In this document: one piece after another, positions 1 to 4,534 of the stretch | Position numbering within the stretch: position 1 is the first letter of the stretch | How the letters are laid out: each line of letters begins with the position of its first letter | NCBI GenBank assembly: GCA_041654215.1 | Contig: JBAZDY010000092.1 | Span: 1-6,418, forward strand | DNA: 6,418 nt | DNA from: Undivivens sp041654215 | Lineage (GTDB): Bacteria; Omnitrophota; Gorgyraeia; Gygaellales; Profunditerraquicolaceae | Direction of reading: 5' to 3' | The notes under the pieces: model-generated | Seen by the model: only the letters and a program-made list of their open reading frames with translations | Told to the model about the DNA's origin: nothing | Database searches by the model: none | Position numbers and translations under genes: made by a program

Positions 1-1
1 C

Positions 2-127
2 ATCGAGGCCGACATCGACGGAGACGGCAAGATTGACGAATGGGTTTATTATGAAGGCGGTAAACCGGTAAAAGCGGAGAAGGATAACAACAAGGACGGC
101 AAGCCCGACACCTGGGTAACGTATTAA
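2..127 (+). CDS. 3' end of a protein with DxDxDG calcium-loop repeats (5'-truncated)
   Basis: Only the last 41 codons are present, read from base 2 to the TAA at 125-127. Two copies of one motif are visible 24 residues apart: D4-x-D6-x-D8-G-x-x-D12-x-W14 and D28-x-N30-x-D32-G-x-x-D36-x-W38. Between them lies a VYYEGGKPVKAE segment. Spaced Asp/Asn residues followed by Gly resemble the calcium-binding loops of EF-hand, dockerin and thrombospondin type-3 repeats, and the Trp/Tyr after each loop suggests a regular tandem fold. Such repeats are usually found in exported or surface proteins, but the N-terminus is outside the window, so location and function cannot be judged. The gene ends on the repeat with no C-terminal anchor, so the repeats form its C-terminus. 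No terminator hairpin with a T-run follows. Confidence 0.75.
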   Translation: MEADIDGDGKIDEWVYYEGGKPVKAEKDNNKDGKPDTWVTY

Positions 128-136
128 TCCGGGGGA

Positions 137-200
137 GTTCGTCAAAGCTTCAGAGGCGGACACAGTCTCGCCAACGTTTCAGTGGCGGACGGTCAAGTTT
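137..200 (-). repeat. Inverted copy of the 29-bp tandem repeat array (left arm of a long inverted repeat)
   Basis: Read on the minus strand, bases 161-189 give a 29-base unit starting TCCGCCACTGAAACGTTGGC. It matches 6121-6149 except for one C/T difference. The match continues on both sides: 190-200 pairs with 6110-6120 (two differences) and 137-160 with a decayed second unit at 6150-6173. Each unit contains a small CGCCA...TGGCG stem. The array lies 10 bases after the stop of the first gene. Confidence 0.85.
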
Positions 201-202
201 CA

Positions 203-446
203 ACCAGAAGCCAACCAATCTTTCCTCCGAATGGGCGCCTCTAATTTCTCCTCCGAATGGGCACCTCCAATCTTTCCTCCCCTGGATGGGGAGGATGAAG
301 GAGGGGTGGGTGCGCTGTTAAATACAGCGCACAGAGCAATCGAAAATCAGCATTGCATAATCCAAAGCTCAATGGAGCTTGCCCTGAGCTTGTCGAAGGG
401 GTCAAATTTCCACTTTCGATTTTCAGAACCAAAAAGTTTGCGCTGT
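203..446. repeat. Composite intergenic repeat, copy 1, left part
   Basis: This non-coding stretch is built from repeated pieces. A tandem 26-bp unit with core CCTCCGAATGGGC occupies about 215-291 in roughly 2.5 copies, the last diverging into CCTGGATGGGGAGG. A perfect 8-bp hairpin, TGCGCTGT-TAAA-ACAGCGCA with loop bases 319-323, lies at 311-331. A second hairpin with arms AAGCTC/GAGCTT is at 365-380. Pieces of the same arrangement (ACCAATCTTT, a GGGAGGAT-type G tract, ACAGCGC) recur in shorter form at 639-751. Both strands have short open frames here, but they simply translate C/G-tract repeats and show no start-site signals. Confidence 0.7.
382..400. repeat. Short palindromic dispersed repeat
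   Basis: The 19-base sequence CCCTGAGCTTGTCGAAGGG is an imperfect palindrome with CCCT/AGGG ends. From general knowledge, this motif (or its complement CCCTTCGACAAGCTCAGGG) is scattered through intergenic DNA of many unrelated bacteria, often in several copies per genome. Only one copy is seen here, inside the composite repeat and next to the AAGCTC/GAGCTT hairpin. Its function is not known to me. Confidence 0.6.
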
Positions 447-544
447 TAGGAGAGGTGGTAATCAATCTCCCCCTCCCGTTCCCTCCCCACCAGGGGGAGG
501 GAAATAAAACAAGGGTATCGTAACTGGTAAACGATAGACTGGTA
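447..544. repeat. Direct repeat of about 100 bp, copy 1
   Basis: Begins TAGGAGAGGTGGTAATCAAT and ends ACGATAGACTGGTAATT. The first 32 bases are identical to those starting at 752. It contains an 8-bp hairpin (481-488 CCCTCCCC with 494-501 GGGGAGGG, 5-base loop) and a second small inverted repeat, TATCGT...ACGATA. The copies differ by a 5-base length change and scattered substitutions that leave both stems intact. Confidence 0.85.
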
Positions 545-560
545 ATTCCGGGGATACGAT

Positions 561-611
561 ATTTAATCAAACTGCTGAAATTCCCGGCTTGTTCAGCCCG
601 GGGAGTTTCAT
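561..611. repeat. REP-like hairpin element A
   Basis: Begins ATTTAATCAAACTGCTGAAA, followed by an imperfect stem: the left arm GAAATTCCCGGCT (577-589) pairs, with two single-base gaps, to the right arm AGCCCGGGGAGTTTC. The TTTAATCAA lead-in, the CCCGGCTT core and the GGGGAGTTTCATT end recur downstream of gap, defining one dispersed family. No T-run follows it, so it is not an obvious terminator. Palindromes of this size are typical of REP sequences or of IS200/IS605-type element ends. No transposase is present. Confidence 0.65.
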
Positions 612-638
612 TTTACTCGGTCACGGTTACCAGCAGAG

Positions 639-751
639 TCCAACCAATTTTCCCTCCCGAATGGCTAACACCAATCTTTTTTTCTTGATGGGAGGATTGA
701 GGGGGCGCCGTCCAGTGAATTTTTTAAACAGCGCTCTGAGTTCGTCACTGA
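639..751. repeat. Composite intergenic repeat, copy 2, left part
   Basis: A shortened version of the 203-446 region. CCAACCAATTTTCCCTCC and GAATGG at 640-664 match the 26-bp tandem units. ACCAATCTTT at 670-679 leads into a GATGGGAGGATTGAGGGGG tract, and ACAGCGC follows at 728-734. The CCCTGAGCTTGTCGAAGGG segment of copy 1 is missing. No credible gene lies on either strand. Confidence 0.6.
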
Positions 752-854
752 TAGGAGAGGTGGTAATCAATCTCCCCCTCCCGAATCCTCCCCACAAGGG
801 GGAGGGAAATAAGAACTAAGGTAAGGGTATCGTAACCGCTAAACGATAGACGAG
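752..854. repeat. Direct repeat of about 100 bp, copy 2, abutting the first galT-like gene
   Basis: Second copy of the 447-544 repeat. It keeps the CCTCCCC...GGGGAGG hairpin and the TATCGTAA...TAAACGATA inverted repeat. It ends about 10 bases before the ATG at 864, so the whole 5' untranslated region of the galT-like gene, and probably its promoter zone, is repeat DNA. I cannot identify a convincing -35/-10 pair in it. Confidence 0.85.
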
Positions 855-863
855 TATTAGACT

Positions 864-1889
864 ATGCCTGAATTACGAAAAGACCCGGTTATCGGCAGAT
901 GGGTGATAATCTCCACCGAGCGCGCCAAGCGGCCGGAGCATTTCGCTTCCAGAGAGGCTTTCCTGCCGCAGGAGGGGAACTGTCCTTTTTGCGAAGGGCA
1001 TGAAGCCGAAACTCCGCCTGAGATATACGCGGTGCGTCCCCACGGCACGCCGGCAAATTCTCCCGGATGGCAATTGCGCGTTGTTTCCAGCATCTCGCCT
1101 TTCTTGCGCGTGGAAGGGAACCTTGAACGCCGCGGCAAAGGTCTTTATGACCTGATGAACGGCATAGGAGCGCATGAGCGTATAATCGAAACCAGCCGGC
1201 ACGTGGCCAATATGGCAGACTTGCCTAAGGAACAGATCGCCAGGGTGATTTCTGCTTATATAGACAGAATAAACGACCTGGAGAAGGATAAAAGATTAAA
1301 GTACGTGCTGGTTTTCAAGAATCACGGCTGGAGCGCCGGGGCGGGGAACATCAATCATACCCGTTCCCAGCTTATAGCCACGCCGGTGAATCCCAAGCGG
1401 GTTAAAGAGGAGCTTTCCGGAGCCAGGCAGTATTATGAGTATCATGAACGCTGCATCTTCTGCGATATAGTCAGTCAGGAAACAGAGAGCGGTTCCCGCG
1501 TGATACTCGATGAGGACGGCTTTCTGGTTATCACTCCGTTCGCGGCCAGGTTCCCCTTTGAGGTCTGGATACTCCCCAAGAGGCACAGCGCTGACTTTAC
1601 CTCGTTACAGCAGAACGAGCGCGAAGCCCTGGCCGGTGTACTTAAAAAGACCCTTTCGAAGATAAAAAAAGGGCTGAACGACCCCGCCTATAATTACGTT
1701 ATTCACACCGCGCCCTTCCGCAGGCAGAAGACCGGCTATTGGCGGACCATAGACAACGATTATCATTGGCACATAGAGATAATGCCGAGGTTGACCCGCA
1801 TCGCCGGATTCGAATGGGGCACCGGGTTTTACATCTGTCCGATATCCCCGGAGGATTCCGCGGCTTTCTTAAGAGAGGTGGAAGTTTAA
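864..1889 (+). CDS. GalT-family protein A lacking the catalytic histidine (probable pseudoenzyme)
   Basis: The 341-residue product spans both HIT-like domains of galactose-1-phosphate uridylyltransferase and is close to the 348 residues of E. coli GalT. The N-terminus has the family motif DPVIGRW and RAKRP (20-24). Zinc-ligand positions are kept: C40-P-F-C43, His104 in GAHE and His165. The catalytic motif His-Pro-His is changed to His165-Thr-Arg167 in NHTRSQ, so the nucleophile that carries UMP is Arg. The Asn of VxxNxxPAL is Ser76, and one extra residue precedes the motif (AGAGNIN against AGASIE). Domain 2 is intact: CIFC, VIH281, HWHIE at 301-305 and FEWGTGFY at 316-323. An in-frame stop at 858-860 forces the start near 864. 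The ribosome site is weak, at best GACGAG. The stop abuts the next ATG. Uridylyltransferase activity is doubtful. A regulatory or structural partner of the next protein, or an enzyme with another chemistry, are the alternatives. Confidence 0.92.
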   Translation: MPELRKDPVIGRWVIISTERAKRPEHFASREAFLPQEGNCPFCEGHEAETPPEIYAVRPHGTPANSPGWQLRVVSSISPFLRVEGNLERRGKGLYDLMNGIGAHERIIETSRHVANMADLPKEQIARVISAYIDRINDLEKDKRLKYVLVFKNHGWSAGAGNINHTRSQLIATPVNPKRVKEELSGARQYYEYHERCIFCDIVSQETESGSRVILDEDGFLVITPFAARFPFEVWILPKRHSADFTSLQQNEREALAGVLKKTLSKIKKGLNDPAYNYVIHTAPFRRQKTGYWRTIDNDYHWHIEIMPRLTRIAGFEWGTGFYICPISPEDSAAFLREVEV

Positions 1890-2918
1890 ATGGCGGAACT
1901 GCGCAGGGACCCCATAACCGGACGCTGGATAATCGTGCAGACGGAGAACCCGGACGCGCCCGGCGATTATGTTTACGAGCCCAACGTGATAAAAGGAGAA
2001 GGGGAATGCCCGTTCTGTTACGGCAGCGAGTCTATGACCCCGCCGGAAATAGAGGTATGCCGCGAGCCGTCCACCAATCCAAATACGCCCGGATGGGGGG
2101 TGCGGGTAGTCGCCAACAGGTTCCCGGCCCTGCATATAGAAGGGGAGCTCGGCAGGCGGGGCGTCGGTATCTATGATATGTCCAACGGTGTCGGGGCCCA
2201 TGAGGTTTTGATAGAGACGCCCTATCATTTTAAGGATTTCCCGGAACTTACCGACCGCGAAGTGGCGCTGGTGTTTTCCATGGCCATACGCCGGTCGCTG
2301 GACCTGATGCGGGATAAACGTTTCAAATACATAATGATCTTCAAGAATTACGGGCATGAAGCCGGGGCTTCCATCGAACATCCACACAGCCAGATTATCG
2401 CCCTGCCGATGGTGCCCAAGAACGTAATGGAGGAGATAAAAGGGGCGCAGAATTATTTCGACTACCGCGAGCGCTGTTTGTTCTGCGATATCCTGTTGCA
2501 GGAAAAAGAGGAGAAAAAACGCATCGTCGCGGAGAACGAGCATTTTCTGGCTTTCTGCCCCTATGTTTCCCGTTTCCCGTTCGAGATATGGGTGATGCCC
2601 AAGGTGCACAACGGTTATTTTTGCAATATGCCGGAGCACGAGCGCCTGCCGCTGGCTTCCATAATGCGCGCGGTGGTGGCGAAGACAAAAAAAGTCTTTC
2701 CAAACATGGCATATAACTTTATAATACATTCTTCACCGGTCAACGGCGATTCCGCGGAGCGGGGCGACTACCACTGGCATATCGAATTTATACCTAAATT
2801 GACCAGGATCGCCGGATTCGAATGGGGCACGGGGTTTTACATGATCCCGACGCCTCCTGAAGCGGCTGCGGAGTATTTGAATGAACAGAAAGAGGACATC
2901 AAAGTAATAGAACAATAG
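1890..2918 (+). CDS. galT: Galactose-1-phosphate uridylyltransferase (GalT B)
   Basis: The 342-residue protein exchanges UMP between UDP-glucose and galactose-1-phosphate in the cytoplasmic Leloir pathway, through a uridylylated histidine. The catalytic motif His164-Pro-His166-Ser-Gln168 is intact, and even the numbering matches E. coli GalT, where His166 is the nucleophile. Zinc-ligand positions are Cys40, Cys43, His104 and His164. The nucleotide-binding Asn76 is present in RVVANRFPAL. Domain 2 carries CLFC, a conserved IIH, HWHIEFIP and AGFEWGTGFY. The RAKRP motif of E. coli GalT and of the upstream paralogue is replaced around residues 17-24 (QTENPDAP), which is odd for an active enzyme. 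The start directly follows the upstream TAA, with GAGGTG at 1875-1880 as ribosome site inside the upstream gene, so translation is probably coupled. Ends with a polar tail (EQKEDIKVIEQ). Confidence 0.95.
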   Translation: MAELRRDPITGRWIIVQTENPDAPGDYVYEPNVIKGEGECPFCYGSESMTPPEIEVCREPSTNPNTPGWGVRVVANRFPALHIEGELGRRGVGIYDMSNGVGAHEVLIETPYHFKDFPELTDREVALVFSMAIRRSLDLMRDKRFKYIMIFKNYGHEAGASIEHPHSQIIALPMVPKNVMEEIKGAQNYFDYRERCLFCDILLQEKEEKKRIVAENEHFLAFCPYVSRFPFEIWVMPKVHNGYFCNMPEHERLPLASIMRAVVAKTKKVFPNMAYNFIIHSSPVNGDSAERGDYHWHIEFIPKLTRIAGFEWGTGFYMIPTPPEAAAEYLNEQKEDIKVIEQ

Positions 2919-2958
2919 AACATAAATACGGCAACAACGCAGTGGAAGTTGCGAACAG

Positions 2959-2965
2959 AAGGAGG
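2959..2965 (+). promoter_or_regulatory. Strong Shine-Dalgarno of gap
   Basis: AAGGAGG, 8 bases before the ATG at 2974. It is a much better match to the anti-Shine-Dalgarno than those of the two galT genes, consistent with high translation of GAPDH from a shared transcript. The 55-base gap after galT B shows no terminator. Confidence 0.8.
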
Positions 2966-2973
2966 AAAAAGAA

Positions 2974-3993
2974 ATGGCGGTAAAAGTAGGAATCAACGGG
3001 TTCGGCAGGATTGGCAGACTGGTTTACAGGGCCGCCCTGCAAAAGAAATCTACGAAGTTCGACTTCGTCGCGGTCAACGACCTGCCGGTCGGGACCAAGA
3101 CGCTGGCGCACATGCTTAAATACGATTCTACTTTCGGCACTCTCGACGCCGAGATAGAGGCCAAAGAAGATTCTCTGGTTATAAACGGCAAGACCGTCAA
3201 GGTAGTAAGCTGCAAAAGCCCCGCGGAGATCCCCTGGAAGGACCTCGGAGTGGAAGTCGTCGTGGAGTCCACCGGAGTATTCACCGAAAGGGAGAAATGT
3301 ATCGGCCATATCGAAAAGGGCGGCGCCAAAAAGATAGTGATTTCGGCTCCTGCCAAAGGCGAGGATATAACAATCGTTCTCGGAGTCAACGAGGCCAAAT
3401 ACGACCCCAAGAGCCATAACATAATCTCCAACGCTTCCTGCACCACCAATTGCCTTGCGCCGATGGCCAAGGTGCTGATGGAAAACTTCGGCATCGTAAA
3501 CGGGTTGATGACCACCATCCATTCTTATACTAACGACCAGCGTATCCTGGATCTGGCGCATAAAGACCTGCGCCGCGCCAGGGCCGCCGCGGTTTCCATG
3601 ATCCCGACTTCTACCGGCGCCGCCAAGGCAATAGGTTCGGTAATACCGGAGTTGAAGGGAAAGATGGATGGTTTGGCGATAAGGGTGCCTACGCCGGACG
3701 TGTCAATGACCGATCTGACCTGCAATCTTGAAAAAGAAGCCAGCGTGGAGGTCGTGAACGCGGCTTTCAAGAAGGCTTCCGAGGGGGCGTTGAAGGGGAT
3801 ATTGAGATATATGGATGAGCCGCTGGTTTCAAAGGACTTCTGCGGTTCGACGCATTCCTGTATCGTGGATTCGGCGTTGACCAAGGTGATCAACGGTAAA
3901 TTCGCCAAGGTAATGGCCTGGTATGATAATGAATGGGCCTATTCCTGCAGGGTGGTGGACCTGGTGGATTATATCGTTTCAAAAGGGTTGTAA
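2974..3993 (+). CDS. gap: Type I glyceraldehyde-3-phosphate dehydrogenase
   Basis: The 339-residue cytoplasmic enzyme catalyses the phosphorylating oxidation of glyceraldehyde-3-phosphate to 1,3-bisphosphoglycerate with NAD(P), the central step of glycolysis and gluconeogenesis. The N-terminal Rossmann motif is VGINGFGRIGR (5-15). Asp36 after the second strand (VAVND) is the usual mark of NAD preference. The catalytic signature SNASCTTNCLAP places the nucleophile at Cys156, with the base His183 in TTIHSYTNDQ. PTSTGAAKA, RVPTPDVS and the C-terminal WYDNEWAYSCRVVDL are all present, so the enzyme looks complete and active. It is the usual length for tetrameric type I GAPDH. It follows galT B by 55 bases with its own strong ribosome site, and an intrinsic terminator lies 59 bases after its stop, which makes it the last gene of the galT-galT-gap unit. 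Pairing gap with galT genes rather than with pgk and tpi is less usual. Confidence 0.98.
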   Translation: MAVKVGINGFGRIGRLVYRAALQKKSTKFDFVAVNDLPVGTKTLAHMLKYDSTFGTLDAEIEAKEDSLVINGKTVKVVSCKSPAEIPWKDLGVEVVVESTGVFTEREKCIGHIEKGGAKKIVISAPAKGEDITIVLGVNEAKYDPKSHNIISNASCTTNCLAPMAKVLMENFGIVNGLMTTIHSYTNDQRILDLAHKDLRRARAAAVSMIPTSTGAAKAIGSVIPELKGKMDGLAIRVPTPDVSMTDLTCNLEKEASVEVVNAAFKKASEGALKGILRYMDEPLVSKDFCGSTHSCIVDSALTKVINGKFAKVMAWYDNEWAYSCRVVDLVDYIVSKGL

Positions 3994-4023
3994 GTCCGCA
4001 GGTTTCATCGTAGTAGATGGCTC

Positions 4024-4044
4024 TTCAGCCTGGGGAGTTTCATT
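4024..4044. repeat. REP-like hairpin element B, right half only
   Basis: TTCAGCCTGGGGAGTTTCATT matches the right half of element A (592-612) with one difference. No left arm is present upstream. It lies between the gap stop and the gap terminator, so it is transcribed as part of the gap 3' untranslated region. Confidence 0.6.
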
Positions 4045-4052
4045 GAGTATCG

Positions 4053-4084
4053 GGGCCGCAGTCGTATGACTGCGGCCCTTTTCT
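4053..4084 (+). terminator. Rho-independent terminator of the galT-galT-gap operon
   Basis: Perfect 11-bp stem GGGCCGCAGTC (4053-4063) and GACTGCGGCCC (4068-4078) with loop GTAT, followed by TTTTCTT. A GC-rich stem running straight into a T-run, 59 bases after the gap stop, is a textbook intrinsic terminator on the plus strand. Confidence 0.92.
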
Positions 4085-4143
4085 TGTTAATAGAAGCAAA
4101 AGTCGCTTAGTATTATGGAAATTGCAATTCAGATATGTTAGAC

Positions 4144-4195
4144 TTTAATCAAGCCGCAGAAATCCCCGGCTTTCACAAGCCGGGGATGAATGCGG
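4144..4195. repeat. REP-like hairpin element C
   Basis: Lead-in TTTAATCAAGCCGCAGAA, then a perfect 11-bp stem ATCCCCGGCTT (4162-4172) and AAGCCGGGGAT (4177-4187) with loop TCAC. Outside it, CCGCA (4154-4158) pairs with TGCGG (4191-4195) across a symmetric GAA/GAA internal loop. Bases 4150-4175 recur at 4308-4333 with three substitutions. The usual GGGGAGTTTCATT right end is missing here. Confidence 0.7.
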
Positions 4196-4199
4196 AGCA

Positions 4200-4268
4200 G
4201 ATTACCCCGCAGAGTGCCGGAAAAATGCCGAAGGGATTTTTCGGGTATCTTACGACACGGGGTTAATC
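4200..4268. other. Nested inverted repeat between hairpin elements
   Basis: The outer arms GATTACCCCG (4200-4209) and CGGGGTTAATC (4258-4268) are complementary apart from one extra T. Inside, CCGGAAAAAT (4217-4226) pairs with ATTTTTCGGG (4236-4245) with one mismatch around a 9-base loop. The inner stem has an A-run on one side and a T-run on the other, so it could act as a weak bidirectional terminator. It may instead be a further decayed element. Confidence 0.45.
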
Positions 4269-4270
4269 AA

Positions 4271-4307
4271 GAAAGAAACCCCGGGCTTCAGCCCGGGGAG
4301 CTTCATT
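4271..4307. repeat. REP-like hairpin element D
   Basis: Perfect 8-bp stem CCCCGGGC (4279-4286) and GCCCGGGG (4291-4298) with loop TTCA, preceded by GAAA and followed by AGCTTCATT. It is the cleanest example of the family's right end. It runs directly into the next element, sharing the TTCATTCAAG junction. Confidence 0.7.
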
Positions 4308-4369
4308 CAAGCCGCAGAAATTTTCGGCTTTCAGGAAACAACCCTGGGTTCGAAGCCCGGGAGCTTCAG
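4308..4369. repeat. REP-like hairpin element E, degenerate
   Basis: Starts with the lead-in seen in element C (CAAGCCGCAGAAAT) and ends with CCCGGGAGCTTCAG. The distal stem 4343-4350 with 4354-4361 forms only if two G-U pairs are allowed. About ten extra bases (around 4334-4342) separate lead-in and stem, so this copy looks older or rearranged. It lies upstream of the 480-residue gene. Confidence 0.55.
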
Positions 4370-4405
4370 TTATAAGTTTTAGAAAACCGGTCCCGCCTCA
4401 AAAAA

Positions 4406-4426
4406 TTTGGATCTTATCAGTCCAAA
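4406..4426. promoter_or_regulatory. Possible operator-like inverted repeat
   Basis: TTTGGA (4406-4411) and TCCAAA (4421-4426) form a perfect 6-bp inverted repeat around 9 bases, about 110 bases before the next start codon. I could not place a convincing promoter next to it. TTCGAA (4349-4354) and TATAAG (4371-4376), 16 bases apart, are the best -35/-10 guess and are weak. Confidence 0.2.
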
Positions 4427-4522
4427 ACCTTCCAACGGCCACCTGATATTTTGTTTGCTGTTATGTATGCCGGCAAACGCAGGGGCGCCAAGTGTGGAGT
4501 TCCTGAAAGAAAAAAGTGGCAA

Positions 4523-4529
4523 AAGGAGG
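4523..4529 (+). promoter_or_regulatory. Shine-Dalgarno deciding the start at 4535
   Basis: AAGGAGG ends 5 bases before the ATG at 4535. Longer in-frame starts exist at 4451 (TTG) and 4463 (ATG), but they lack a ribosome site and would put a highly charged stretch before the signal peptide. Confidence 0.8.
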
Positions 4530-4534
4530 GTGAT

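Noticed and set aside
231..819. Several short open frames on both strands in the repeat region
   Set aside because: They translate the C/G-tract repeats into Pro/Gly/Trp-rich peptides such as LPLPNPPHKGEG, a familiar artefact of such repeats. None has a convincing start signal.
1330..1375. Frameshift as explanation for the altered GalT A catalytic motif
   Set aside because: Family motifs are in the same frame on both sides (FKNHG before, SQLIATP after), and the one-residue length difference is a whole codon. Substitution and codon insertion explain it better.
1869..2729. Long open frame (286 codons) on the minus strand across galT B
   Set aside because: It lies antisense to a gene with every GalT family motif, has no ribosome site of note, and its translation shows no recognisable domain. 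It is a shadow of codon bias.
2899..3561. 220-codon open frame on the minus strand over the start of gap
   Set aside because: Antisense to highly conserved GAPDH coding sequence and crossing the galT-gap gap; no independent evidence.
4451..4534. Longer start for the 480-residue protein (TTG at 4451 or ATG at 4463)
   Set aside because: AAGGAGG sits at the right distance from the ATG at 4535, and the signal peptide begins there.
4460..4534. Riboswitch such as the cyclic-di-GMP GEMM motif, prompted by GGCAAACGCAGGGGC
   Set aside because: The conserved blocks are not in the right order and the required stems do not form. Only a short GTTTGC/GCAAAC pairing is present.
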